Source: Rhizobium giardinii bv. giardinii H152 (GTDB lineage Bacteria; Pseudomonadota; Alphaproteobacteria; Rhizobiales; Rhizobiaceae). Taken from it: a stretch of DNA of 41,079 nucleotides. Numbering within the stretch: position 1 is the stretch's first letter; the number at the start of each line of letters is the position of its first letter. The notes below the pieces were generated by a model. That model saw only the letters and a list, made by a program, of their open reading frames with translations. It was not told the DNA's origin and ran no database searches. The stretch is from the NCBI RefSeq assembly GCF_000379605.1, contig NZ_KB902692.1, positions 1 to 41,079 on the forward strand. Reading direction: 5' to 3'. This document shows, one piece after another, positions 1 through 8,399 of the stretch. The position numbers and the translations under genes were made by a program.

Positions 1-1
1 C

Positions 2-1255
2 GACCGGGCGACGGTCGAGGCGGGTGCGGCCGGCAGCGGCGATCCGGCTGCCTCCGGCAAGCTGACGGTCAGCGATGTCGATGACGGCGAGGCGGTGTTT
101 GCCGCCCCGGCCTCACTCAACGGCACCTATGGCAGCTTCACCTTCAATGCCGCCACCGGCAGCTGGACCTATACGCTCGACAACGACCGGGCGGCGACCC
201 AGGCGCTCAACCAGGGCGACGCCGTCAACGACACGCTGAGCGTCAGCTCGCTCGACGGCACGGCCAGCCACAGCATCGTCGACGGCACGGCCAGCCACAG
301 CATCGTCGTTGCCATCACCGGCGGAGATGATGGGCCAGCTAGGCAGGCACCGACCGACATTAAGCTGACGCCTGTCGTTCCGGCGGACAGCGTCAACTTC
401 AATAGTTTTGAGTTCAGTGGGCTGCTGACGGCGACTGATCCCGACACAGGTGGATTCATCTTCAGCATTGCTTCGCAGTCGAATCCGGGCTTGTTTTCGC
501 TAACCGGCGATACGCTTAGTTCGGAAGAGCTATCAACGAACGGCACATTCTCAGTGACGGTGAAGGCAACGCAGACCGGTGATCCCATAGGGACGGCCTT
601 CGAGACGACCGAGACGTTTACGATTATCACCGGCAGTAATGGCAACTCTCAGAATTCGAGCGGTGGAACGGGCGACGATGTGCTCTACGGCGGCGGCGGC
701 AACGATATGATGTTTGGACTGGGAGGTGACGACACTCTTTTCGGCCAAGACGGCAATGACACTCTGAACGGTGGTGTTGGCAACAACACCCTGACCGGAG
801 GCGTGGGAAATGACGTCTTCGTTTTCCAAAGGCTTGCCAGCACGACGAACCATATGACTGACTTTAATTCCGGCACGAACAGCACTACCGCGGACCGGTT
901 CCAGTTTGACGTTGGAGGCGGAACGTTCGAATTCGCCGTCGGCAATAACAATTTAAGTGTGGAAAACGTCAAGGCGGGAAATAACGGCACGATCAATGTT
1001 GCCGGAACGGAGGTCGCCATCAAAACGGATGTGAGCGTCACGGACGCAACCTTTCAGAGTACCATAAATGGTTACAGCAACATAACCACCGGGGCATTGT
1101 TCGTGTTCCACAATACGGATCTCGGCCATGCGGCGGTCTACTATGATCAGAACCCAAGTTCTGCCGGAGGCGCGGTGGTTGTCGCTGAACTCGACAACAT
1201 AACCACGCTCGGCGGCCTTGCAAATTTCAACTCGGACGACTTCCTGTTTGTCTGA
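2..1255 (+). CDS. VCBS/RTX type I-secreted adhesin, C-terminal part (5' end outside window)
   Basis: The frame is open from base 2 and stops at TGA 1253-1255, so only the last ~417 residues of a larger protein are seen. The order is a VCBS repeat (about 1-330, with the GTYGSF...WTYTLDN pattern), a cadherin-like segment (about 345-640), a block of glycine/aspartate RTX nonapeptides (about 661-800, GGxGxD units such as GGTGDD, GGGGND, GLGGDD, GQDGND), then a 150-residue tail ending in DDFLFV. RTX repeats bind calcium after export, and a short hydrophobic end after an acidic residue is typical of the uncleaved C-terminal type I secretion signal. The likely exporter is the TolC/ABC/HlyD set at 32313-37308. 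It resembles the adhesin that starts at 39325, sharing a 19-base stretch of the GTYGSF region, and could be the other end of the same gene if the two window ends join. A 27-bp in-frame duplication lies at 254-307. Confidence 0.85.
   Translation, partial: DRATVEAGAAGSGDPAASGKLTVSDVDDGEAVFAAPASLNGTYGSFTFNAATGSWTYTLDNDRAATQALNQGDAVNDTLSVSSLDGTASHSIVDGTASHSIVVAITGGDDGPARQAPTDIKLTPVVPADSVNFNSFEFSGLLTATDPDTGGFIFSIASQSNPGLFSLTGDTLSSEELSTNGTFSVTVKATQTGDPIGTAFETTETFTIITGSNGNSQNSSGGTGDDVLYGGGGNDMMFGLGGDDTLFGQDGNDTLNGGVGNNTLTGGVGNDVFVFQRLASTTNHMTDFNSGTNSTTADRFQFDVGGGTFEFAVGNNNLSVENVKAGNNGTINVAGTEVAIKTDVSVTDATFQSTINGYSNITTGALFVFHNTDLGHAAVYYDQNPSSAGGAVVVAELDNITTLGGLANFNSDDFLFV
254..307 (+). repeat. 27-bp perfect tandem duplication inside adhesin gene
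   Basis: Two identical 27-base units (254-280 and 281-307) encode the nine residues DGTASHSIV twice. The duplication keeps the frame and sits at the end of a VCBS repeat. It looks like a recent slippage or recombination product. Confidence 0.9.
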
Positions 1256-1281
1256 GGTGGTCTGGAATCAGACTGTAATCT

Positions 1282-1317
1282 GTGCTCTCACCGGTCTCGG
1301 AGGGCACACGGCCTTTT
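1282..1317 (+). terminator. Possible terminator after adhesin gene
   Basis: An 8-bp stem with one G-T wobble (GTGCTCTC at 1282-1289 with GAGGGCAC at 1300-1307) encloses a 10-base loop and is followed seven bases later by TTTT (1314-1317). It lies 27 bases after the adhesin stop. The T-run is short and not adjacent to the stem, so the call is weak. Confidence 0.35.
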
Positions 1318-1346
1318 AACTCAAAGCAAAGGTGCTGTTTCAGCCA

Positions 1347-2110
1347 CTACGCCCATGCGGAGGACACTGTGCGAAGATATCCTTCGCCCCTGAGGACGGC
1401 GAAAATGTTGGCATGGGATCCGCAAAAGGGATGGGCGACAACCTTCGGCTTCCTCCGGATCAAGCGTCGGAAATAACGCTTGCCTAAATTATGGACATCC
1501 GGCGCTGTCATCGGCGATGATTGTCGCCGACAGCATGCCACACCCGGGTCCTAGCCAGACGCTGGTTTGTCTCATTCTGGTCGTAGCTCTCTTCGATCTC
1601 ACTGGTCAGCCGCTCGAGTCGCATGTTCGTCTCAGCCAACTGATCGAAGAGCAAACTTACGGGTATTCTCGCCATCTCTGGCAGTTGATCCAGCTGTCCC
1701 TTCAATCGGTCAGCGTTTTGTGCGTCTTTCTCAGCGATGTGCCGAACACCGTGGTGTGGGCTCGGAGCGCGTTGCGCGAACCAGAAATCCGCGTGCGGTG
1801 GAGAACCAGAACCGGTGAAGCTTCGCTCTTGATGACAAAACTTATGGATGGGCGCGTCACGGCTTCACAAATAGCGGCCACGTCCGCAGCATCCGTCTTC
1901 CCCCGCTTCACATAGGGATCGGCTGTCGCTTCGTGTCGCGGAGTCGATGGGGCATTCAGCCAACTCCATCCTATCTCGTTCCGCCGATTGCACGACCGCC
2001 CTTTATTGCTGGCAAATGCGACTACCCTTGATTGAGGCACAGCGCGTACCGCGACGTTTCGCGATCGGCTCCAGCACTGTCCATTCTACGGAAATCGGTT
2101 GTTCCTTCAT
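1347..2110 (-). pseudogene. IS110-family transposase remnant
   Basis: Three minus-strand pieces in different frames match successive parts of an IS110-type (DEDD) transposase. The first, at about 1702-2040, contains YVKRGKTDAADVAAICEAV followed by the LHRTR segment, the hallmark second half of the catalytic domain. The second, at about 1508-1705, contains LPEMARIPVSLLFDQLAE and RLERLTSEIEE, the central linker helix region. The third, at about 1347-1470, contains KRYFRRLIRRKPKVV and a tail resembling the family C-terminus. A possible start, MKEQPISVEW, lies at 2110. Frameshifts and deletions separate the pieces, and the N-terminal catalytic Asp region and the C-terminal transposase_20 serine region are not recognisable. 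No terminal repeats were identified. The element cannot be active. Confidence 0.75.
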
Positions 2111-2229
2111 GACGAAGGTCCGTTCCGCAACGTCAACAATTGACGCTTCAAAGATGCGTTAATCCTTTAGCTATTGCTTGCGGAACTCAACTTGCGTATC
2201 CAATTGGAACGTCGGGAGGCGCAGCAGAC

Positions 2230-4443
2230 ATGACCGGAAGGAGCCGTGCTCTCACTCTGATCGTCGCGGCAATGCTGGCTGTGGCAGGATTGGTTGTGCT
2301 TGCCTCGCAAGATAGCACAGCGCCGACTGTGTCCTGGGCGACCCCTTTAGCGGGCGGGGTTGATGTCGATCTCGATGCAGCGATCACTGTGACATTCAGC
2401 GAAGACATCGATCCAGCCAGCATCGGGGTGGACTCGTTTCGGCTTTCGGCAAATGGCCTGCCGGTGAAGACGAACGTCTCGTACGACGAATGGACCCGCT
2501 CAGTCGTGCTTGCGCCAGCCATGCGGTTGACGAGCAGTACAAGATATACCGCAACCCTTGCTGCCGGTATTGAGGACAGGGCCGGCAACGCCTTGGTTGA
2601 CGGTCGAAGTTGGGCGTTCACGACGCGGCGCGATCTTGATCGCGGATTCGGAGGGCCTGTCCTGCTCGTCAGTTCGAGTGTGTTGCCCTTCAGCAAATAC
2701 TACAGCGAGATTCTGCGCGCCGAAGGGTTAGGCTCGTTCGAAAGCGTCGATTTGTCGAACGTTAACCTGGCTCTGCTCAACCGGTTCAGCTTGGCGTTAT
2801 TGGGCGAGATGCCGCTGAGTGAAGCGCAGGCGGCGATGTTTTCCGCATGGGTCGACACAGGTGGCGATCTGATTGCAATGCGGCCCGACAAAAAGCTTGC
2901 CGACCTGCTGGGTTTGAGAGACCAAGCCGCATCGCAGAACGAAGGTTATCTGCTGATCGACACCGCAAGCGCACCCGGACACGGTATCGTCGGCGAGACG
3001 ATCCGCTATCATGGCGCGGCCGATCTATACCGCTTGAAGGAAGGCACGATCGAAGTCGCCCGGCTCTACAACAACCAGTCGAACGCCACGCCCAACCCGG
3101 CGATCACGATTCGCTCGATTGGCAAAGCCGGAGGCCAGGCGGCGGCGTTTACCTACGATCTTGCCCGCTCGATCATCTACACCCGTCAGGGCAATCCGGC
3201 ATGGGCCGGCGATGAACGCGACGGCAATTCGGTCATCCGTCCGAACGATCTGTTCTTTGGCGCCAAGGATGGCGACAGGCAACCCGACTGGAACGATTTC
3301 GACAGGATTGCCATCCCTGTAGCCGACGAGCAGCAGCGATTGCTTGTCAATTTGATGAACTTCATGCTCGAAGACAAGGCGCCGTTGCCGAGGCTGTGGT
3401 ACCTTCCCAAAGGACTTAAGGCGGTCCTGGTGATGACCGGCGATGATCACGGTACCCGCAGCGGAACCGAGAGATCGTTCAATCGCCTCAAGGACAATGA
3501 GCCCGAGTGGTGCTCGATCGCTGATTGGGAATGCTACCGCTCCACGTCGTGGATTTACACGAGTAGCGGTTTGTCCAAAGAGGCGGCGCATGCCTATTCC
3601 GCCGACGGCTTCGACATAGGCGCGCACGTCAACACCGGCTGCAGCAATTTCGTGCCAACGGATCTGGTGGGTATCTTCAGCCGGGAACTCTACGCGTTCC
3701 GCATCAAGTATCCGGATCTGCCCCCACAGACCGGAAATCGCACCCACTGCGTCGCCTGGAGCGACTGGGCGTCGACGCCGAAGGTGGAGGCGCGTTACGG
3801 GATCCGCATGGACCTCAACTACTATTATTGGCTGGGCTCGTGGATAAAGGACCGCCCCGGCTTCATGACCGGTTCTGGCCTGCCGATGCGGTTTGCCGAT
3901 CTCGACGGCAGCATGATCGACGTCTACCAAGTCGCATCGCACCTTGTGAACGAAAGCGAAATGAGCTTTCCGTCAGCAATCGAAACACAGCTTGACCGGG
4001 CTCTGGGACCCCAGGGTTATTACGGCGCGTTCGGCACGCATTACGATTTCAGTGACGATTTCGACAGACAATTGACGGCCGTAGCGAAGGCTCGCGGCGT
4101 GCCGCTGGTTTCGGTACAGCAATTGCTCGATTGGACCGACGGCCGCAACAACTCGCATTTCGCACGTATCGGATGGAACGGTGACGTCCTTACGTTCGAG
4201 GCATTTGCCGACAGGCGAACCGGAACGATGCTTCGCGGAATGATTCCGGCACGAACTCGTGAGAAAGAGGTAGTCGCGATCAGCCGCGACGGTTTGCCAG
4301 TGGACCATGAAACCGAGACCGTGAAGGGAGTTGCCTACTCCATGTTCCCTGTCGAGAGCGGGGCATATCGGGTGATATATCGACGGCGGGGCGATGATCG
4401 TGCAACCGGTGACGCGTCAATCACGCGAAGCAGAGCTCACTAG
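2230..4443 (+). CDS. Secreted or anchored protein with Ig-like (Big_5) and polysaccharide-deacetylase-like domains
   Basis: 737 residues from ATG 2230, chosen because GGGAGG (2214-2219) sits ten bases upstream; an in-frame start at 2140 lacks this. Residues about 7-25 form a hydrophobic N-terminal signal or anchor. Residues about 30-125 read as a bacterial Ig-like domain of the Big_5 type (TPLAGGVDVDLDAAITVTFS, then TRYTATLAAGIEDRAGN). A middle domain (about 150-260) resembles class I glutamine-amidotransferase-like folds. From about 395 a NodB-like domain seems to start: VLVMTGDDHG (Asp405-Asp406-His407 as possible metal ligands) and later FDIGAHVNTGC. The usual HxxxH motif is not obvious, so deacetylase activity is uncertain. 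The protein probably acts outside the inner membrane on a polysaccharide. No operon partner is visible; the gene follows IS debris. Confidence 0.7.
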   Translation: MTGRSRALTLIVAAMLAVAGLVVLASQDSTAPTVSWATPLAGGVDVDLDAAITVTFSEDIDPASIGVDSFRLSANGLPVKTNVSYDEWTRSVVLAPAMRLTSSTRYTATLAAGIEDRAGNALVDGRSWAFTTRRDLDRGFGGPVLLVSSSVLPFSKYYSEILRAEGLGSFESVDLSNVNLALLNRFSLALLGEMPLSEAQAAMFSAWVDTGGDLIAMRPDKKLADLLGLRDQAASQNEGYLLIDTASAPGHGIVGETIRYHGAADLYRLKEGTIEVARLYNNQSNATPNPAITIRSIGKAGGQAAAFTYDLARSIIYTRQGNPAWAGDERDGNSVIRPNDLFFGAKDGDRQPDWNDFDRIAIPVADEQQRLLVNLMNFMLEDKAPLPRLWYLPKGLKAVLVMTGDDHGTRSGTERSFNRLKDNEPEWCSIADWECYRSTSWIYTSSGLSKEAAHAYSADGFDIGAHVNTGCSNFVPTDLVGIFSRELYAFRIKYPDLPPQTGNRTHCVAWSDWASTPKVEARYGIRMDLNYYYWLGSWIKDRPGFMTGSGLPMRFADLDGSMIDVYQVASHLVNESEMSFPSAIETQLDRALGPQGYYGAFGTHYDFSDDFDRQLTAVAKARGVPLVSVQQLLDWTDGRNNSHFARIGWNGDVLTFEAFADRRTGTMLRGMIPARTREKEVVAISRDGLPVDHETETVKGVAYSMFPVESGAYRVIYRRRGDDRATGDASITRSRAH

Positions 4444-4946
4444 CGCCTCAACTTTTTTCCGCTGCCCGCCTAATTCATGACAAGCGAAACACCATGGGAT
4501 TGAGGCCCGGGCAACGTGCGAGAATCGCCGCCCGGGCCCCTGGCTGCGTGCGTGATATGCGACGACGCTGCCTGCAGAGGCTTGGCCCCGGGGTAAGGCT
4601 AACCTCCAACTGACCAGCGAGGGGCCTCTTGGTCAGTCGTGATATGTTAGCAATCCGTTAAATACAAGCAATATGAGCGGACATCATCCTGATGATGGCT
4701 CCCCGGCAAACGCGCGTGCGCAGCGTCGCGCGCCCTGCCACTCGCGCTATGCAAAAGGCGCAGGCTGAATGAAGATCGGCGGTAGCGAGATTATCAAATT
4801 GGATGTGGCAGACCGGTTCGCAACAAGATCTGAAGAGTGTTTGCGCTACCGTAAGAAAGTGGGGCTTTCTACAATCACCCGCCCGGATTATAGTGAACCT
4901 CCGACTTCGGCCTCAGGGCGCTGTCGCTTCCACACAAGGGAGCCAA
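4444..4946. other. Intergenic region with three hairpins upstream of the sensor kinase
   Basis: No convincing gene lies here. Three inverted repeats are visible. A 9-bp perfect stem GGCCCGGGC (4504-4512) pairs with 4530-4538 about 60 bases after the deacetylase-like gene and may end its transcript, though no T-run follows. ACTGACC (4609-4615) pairs with GGTCAGT (4631-4637), with an inner GAGG/CCTC stem. CATCATC (4682-4688) faces GATGATG (4691-4697) across two bases and could be a dyad operator. The bases after 4640 are more AT-rich and may hold the kinase promoter. Confidence 0.4.
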
Positions 4947-6392
4947 ATGATCTCTCTTCCGATCTTTGAAAACGAACGCGATGATCTGGTCCCAGGCAGC
5001 CAGTACAGCGGCTCCCAGAGGGGCGCCGTGGCTGTTGAGCATGTCCTGGAGGCACTTCCCGAGCCGATCTACATGACAGACGCGAACGGCCGCATCACGT
5101 TCTACAACAGTGCTGCGGCTGCAATGTGGGGCGTTCACCCCGAGATCGGCAAAAGCGAATTCTGCGGCTCCTGGAAGCTGTACTGGCCCGACGGCCGGCC
5201 CTTGCCGCATGACGAATGTCCGATGGCAGTCGCGTTGAAGGAAAAACGCGCCAATCGGGGCCTGGAGGCAGTTGCCGAGCGTCCCGATGGCACCCGCGTT
5301 CCCTTCCTCGCATATCCGACGCCGCTTTTCGATGACGCAGGAAACCTCGCCGGCGCCGTCAATATGCTGGTCGACCTGACGGATCGGGCCATCGCCGACG
5401 AGGCCGAACAGCGGTACGCTGCCATATTTGCCTCCTCGGACGATGCGATCCTTGCGAAAGATCTGGACGGCACTATCATCAGCTGGAATCGTGGCGCCGA
5501 ACGGTTGTTCGGCTACACTGCGGCTGAAGCCATCGGCAAGCAGGTTGCCATGCTGATCCCGCAGGAACGGCACGACGAGGAGCCGGCCATTCTCGGCCGT
5601 ATTCGCCGCGGCGAACGCATCGACCACTACGAGACGATCCGGCGACGCAAGGACGGCAGCCTGATCGAAATATCGCTGTCTGTTTCTCCGATCCGGGACC
5701 GCGAGGGCAGGGTCATCGGCGCCGCGAAGATCGCCCGCGACATCACCGAGCGCAAGCGTGCCGAGCAACAGCAAAACCTTCTGATCGGGGAGATGAATCA
5801 CCGAGTCAAAAACCTGTTCACCGTCGCGAGCAGCGTCGTTTCCCTCAGCGCCCGGTCGGCGGAAACGACGACCGAACTGGCGACGGTCGTGCGCGACCGC
5901 CTGAACGCTCTGGCGCGGGCTCACGCTTTGACCATCCCCAATTTCTCTGAAGCCAGCGGTAGCGCCGAATACACAACGACGCTGCATGAGTTGATCAGGA
6001 CGATCCTGGCGCCCTATGATGGTGTTTCAAACGGCCACAAGCCCCGGGCTCGCGTAATGGGCGCGGATGTTCTGATCAGCGGTTCCGTGGTGACCAGCTT
6101 TGCTTTGCTGCTTCACGAATTTGCGACCAACGCAGCCAAATACGGAGCGTTGTCAGTCCCCGAAGGCGTGGTCGACATTTCGTGCCAGGAGGACGGGACG
6201 CAGTTCGTCCTGACCTGGGCCGAACGCGGCGGACCGACAGTGGATCAAAAAACCGATGGCGACGGATTCGGAACGCTTCTTGGCAAGGCAACGGTCGAGA
6301 GCCAGTTTGGCGGCCAGATTGTCCGCCGCTGGCATCCCGAAGGGTTGTCGATCCGCCTTTCCGTCGCCCGGGAGCGGCTTTCCACGATTTAA
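4947..6392 (+). CDS. PAS-PAS HWE-family sensor histidine kinase
   Basis: 481 residues from ATG 4947, preceded by AAGGGAG; a longer in-frame start at 4803 exists but lacks a comparable site. Two PAS domains (about 30-150 and 155-275; the second ends in DITERKRAEQQ) precede the kinase core. His285 in GEMNHRVKNL is the phosphoacceptor. The N-box is HEFATNAAKYGALS with His390 and Asn395, and the WAERGGP segment has Trp424 and Glu426. The His and Trp-x-Glu signatures define the HWE family, common in rhizobia and often linked to light, redox or general stress signalling. No membrane segment is seen, so it is probably cytoplasmic. No response regulator is adjacent, so it is an orphan; its partner cannot be read from this window. 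Confidence 0.9.
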   Translation: MISLPIFENERDDLVPGSQYSGSQRGAVAVEHVLEALPEPIYMTDANGRITFYNSAAAAMWGVHPEIGKSEFCGSWKLYWPDGRPLPHDECPMAVALKEKRANRGLEAVAERPDGTRVPFLAYPTPLFDDAGNLAGAVNMLVDLTDRAIADEAEQRYAAIFASSDDAILAKDLDGTIISWNRGAERLFGYTAAEAIGKQVAMLIPQERHDEEPAILGRIRRGERIDHYETIRRRKDGSLIEISLSVSPIRDREGRVIGAAKIARDITERKRAEQQQNLLIGEMNHRVKNLFTVASSVVSLSARSAETTTELATVVRDRLNALARAHALTIPNFSEASGSAEYTTTLHELIRTILAPYDGVSNGHKPRARVMGADVLISGSVVTSFALLLHEFATNAAKYGALSVPEGVVDISCQEDGTQFVLTWAERGGPTVDQKTDGDGFGTLLGKATVESQFGGQIVRRWHPEGLSIRLSVARERLSTI

Positions 6393-6479
6393 AGCGCCGT
6401 TCTCACTTCCGCAATTGATGCCTTGAGAACCGTGCATGTCCCGGCAAGCATGTGTGCGGAAACAAATTAGCGTTTTCGA

Positions 6480-6554
6480 TCATCGCAGCCCGAAAAACGA
6501 CAGAACGGCGATAACGACAACAACCAGTCCGATGAGATAAATGATATTGTTCAT
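6480..6554 (-). CDS. Very small one-helix membrane protein (24 residues)
   Basis: ATG at 6554, TGA at 6480-6482. The product begins MNNIIYLIGLVVVV and ends LSFFGLR, a single hydrophobic helix with a basic C-terminus. AGAGGA lies six bases before the ATG on the minus strand. A general-stress-type promoter motif (6585-6610) lies just upstream. I recall similar tiny hypothetical proteins in rhizobial genomes but cannot confirm this. Function unknown; the hydrophobic composition points to the inner membrane. Confidence 0.6.
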   Translation of the reverse strand: MNNIIYLIGLVVVVIAVLSFFGLR

Positions 6555-6584
6555 AGCGAATCCTCTGCGCATCAACTGCTAGAG

Positions 6585-6610
6585 AACTCGCAGGGCGGAT
6601 GGATGGTTCC
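6585..6610 (-). promoter_or_regulatory. Candidate general-stress (EcfG/RpoE2-type) promoter for the 24-residue membrane protein
   Basis: On the minus strand GGAAC (6610-6606) is followed after 19 bases by TT (6586-6585), within AGTT. This fits the looser consensus GGAAC-N18/19-TT described for RpoE2 of Sinorhizobium, but lacks the CG of CGTT. It lies 31 bases upstream of the ATG at 6554. Confidence 0.4.
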
Positions 6611-6624
6611 CAAGGACGTGTTCC

Positions 6625-6714
6625 GTGTCTGACCAGTGGCCAATGTTCATCCTGCAATGCATCGTTGTGCTGGGGCTGGTCGGCGCCTTGTTCATTCGCG
6701 GAGTAGGCGACTAG
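6625..6714 (+). CDS. Possible small membrane protein (29 residues)
   Basis: A GTG at 6625 is preceded by AAGGA with eight bases between; an in-frame ATG at 6643 is an alternative. The product begins VSDQWPMFILQCIVVLGLV and ends GVGD, one hydrophobic helix. It is divergent from the 24-residue membrane protein and runs head-on toward the end of the uxuB remnant. No family is recognised. The good ribosome site and hydrophobic pattern support it, but a chance reading frame is possible. Confidence 0.35.
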   Translation: MSDQWPMFILQCIVVLGLVGALFIRGVGD

Positions 6715-7190
6715 CCAGGCTCCGCAGCGTTCCTGATCGCCTTCAGTTCACGATTCAGCCGGTTCCGCCAGGCTGCGTCTTCGACGAGCGCCGGCGGAAA
6801 GAGGCCGGGAATGTTGAAAAAGGCTGACGGTTCGTTTTTGGCGATCGCTTCTGTCGCTGCGGCCGCAAGTTCATTGCGGCGCGGGTCGTCCACATCCGGC
6901 GTTTGGAGCACTTAGGCGATCCAAAGCGCGGTGGCGTAGGCAAACTCCGCGCCGTCACGGCGGCCCCTGCGCCCTGAGGTCCCGGATTGCGTCGAGTGAC
7001 CGCAGGCTGACGCCGACAATTCCCCAGTCGCCGAAGCTCTCAGCCAGGGCTCTATCCGTATAGACGGCCTGATGCGCCGGTGAAAGGCACCGAAGCCGAT
7101 ATGCAGGATGCCGGGCTTCAAGGTGGCGCGATCGTAGCACGGCCTTTCGATTTGGGCCGGCAAGGGGATCGAGGCAGACAGCCGTTCCAT
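6715..7190 (-). pseudogene. uxuB: Broken D-mannonate oxidoreductase (mannitol dehydrogenase family) gene
   Basis: The minus strand starts two bases after uxuA with MERLSASIPLPAQIERP and the nucleotide-binding motif GILHIGFGAFHR. The frame then shifts near 7080: the next frame reads AHQAVYTDRALAESFGDWGI then VGVSLRSLDAIRDLRAQG, the family's standard continuation. About 300 residues that should follow are missing. The sequence resumes in the first frame as GAEFAYATALWIA, meets a TAA (6912-6914), then reads VDDPRRNELAAAATEAIAKN to a stop at about 6711. So there is at least one frameshift, one large deletion and one stop codon. An intact enzyme would reduce fructuronate to mannonate (written in the biosynthetic sense) next to UxuA. 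The pathway must use another copy or another enzyme. Confidence 0.8.
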
Positions 7191-7192
7191 GA

Positions 7193-8389
7193 TCAGCCCA
7201 GCCCATAGGTCGCGTGCGACAAGGCGCGCTCGATGCCGCGCAATTCGGCCAGTCCCTTGAGGCGACCGATCGCGGGGTAGCCGGGTTGGGCGCCGCGCGT
7301 CAGGTCGTCGAGGATTTCCTGGCCGTGATCCGGCCGCATCGGGATCTGGTGGTCCGCCCGGCCGCCGGCGCGACGCCGCTTCTCCTCGGCGAGCAGTTCG
7401 GCGATCACCGCCACCATATCCGTGTCGCCCTCGAGATGTTCGTCCTCGTAGAAGGAGCAGGGCGTCTGCAGTTCCTCGCGCCGGACATTGCGCAGATGGA
7501 TGAAGTGAATACGCGGGGCGAACTGGCGCACCATGGCAGGCAGGTCATTGGCCGCGCGGGCGCCGAGCGAACCGGTGCAGAACGTCACGCCATTCGCGGG
7601 GCTGTCGACCTGCCGCAGCATGAAGGCATAGTCCTCGGCGCTGGAGAGTATGCGCGGCAAACCGAGCAACGCCCACGGCGGATCGTCCGGATGGGCGCAG
7701 ATATTGATGCCAACCCGTTCGGCCACCGGCGTCACCTCGGCGAGAAAATCGACGAAATGGCGCTGCAGCCTCTCCCGGTCGATCCCCGCATAGGTTTCCA
7801 GATGATCCCTGAGCTGCTGCAGGCTGTAGCCATCCGCCGAGCCGGGGAGGCCGGCGCCGATGTTGCGCGACAGTGCCGCCCGCCGCTCGTCGGTCATGTC
7901 GCGAAAACGTCGTTCCGCTTCCTCGCGCGTCGTTGCGTCATAGTCCTCCAAGGCGCCTGGCCGCTGCAGCAGATGGAGGTCGAAGGCGGCGAAGTCGATC
8001 CGGTCGAAACGCATGGCCTTTGCGCCGTAACGCGCGCTCCAGCGCAGATCGGTGCGCGTCCAGTCGAGCACCGGCATGAAATTATAACAGACGGTGCGGA
8101 TGCCGGCGGCTGAGAGACGGCGTAGCGTTTCCTGCCAGTTTGCGATGTGTTCGCGCCAGGGGCCGGTCTGCGTCTTGATGCTTTCAGACACCGGCACGCT
8201 CTCAACGACCTCCCATTCGAGGCCGCCGGCGCGAACCTGCTCCTGTCGCCTGGTGATCTCCTCCACCGGCCAGACATCGCCGGTCGGGATATGATGCAGC
8301 GCCGTGACGATGCCGTGCGCACCGGCCTGAGCCGCATCCCCAACGCTTACCCGGTCGATCGGACCGAACCAACGCCATGTGTGTCGCAT
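7193..8389 (-). CDS. uxuA: Mannonate dehydratase
   Basis: 398 residues from ATG 8389, with AAGGAGT just upstream. The enzyme removes water from D-mannonate to give 2-keto-3-deoxygluconate in hexuronate breakdown, with a divalent metal, in the cytoplasm. The match to the family is clear along the whole length: MRHTWRWFGPIDRVSVGD at the start, GIVTALHHIPTGDVW, VVESVPVSESIKT, then CYNFMPVLDWTRTDL, ICAHPDDPPW, FCTGSLGA and IHFIHLRN. Length is normal for the family. It is the last intact gene of the minus-strand operon. The preceding dehydrogenase stop (8400-8402) overlaps its ribosome site, implying translational coupling; the next gene, uxuB, is broken. Confidence 0.95.
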   Translation of the reverse strand: MRHTWRWFGPIDRVSVGDAAQAGAHGIVTALHHIPTGDVWPVEEITRRQEQVRAGGLEWEVVESVPVSESIKTQTGPWREHIANWQETLRRLSAAGIRTVCYNFMPVLDWTRTDLRWSARYGAKAMRFDRIDFAAFDLHLLQRPGALEDYDATTREEAERRFRDMTDERRAALSRNIGAGLPGSADGYSLQQLRDHLETYAGIDRERLQRHFVDFLAEVTPVAERVGINICAHPDDPPWALLGLPRILSSAEDYAFMLRQVDSPANGVTFCTGSLGARAANDLPAMVRQFAPRIHFIHLRNVRREELQTPCSFYEDEHLEGDTDMVAVIAELLAEEKRRRAGGRADHQIPMRPDHGQEILDDLTRGAQPGYPAIGRLKGLAELRGIERALSHATYGLG

Positions 8390-8399
8390 GAGAACTCCT

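Noticed and set aside
2180..2204. GGAAC-N17-TT before the deacetylase-like gene
   Set aside because: Spacing and the -10 part do not match the consensus.
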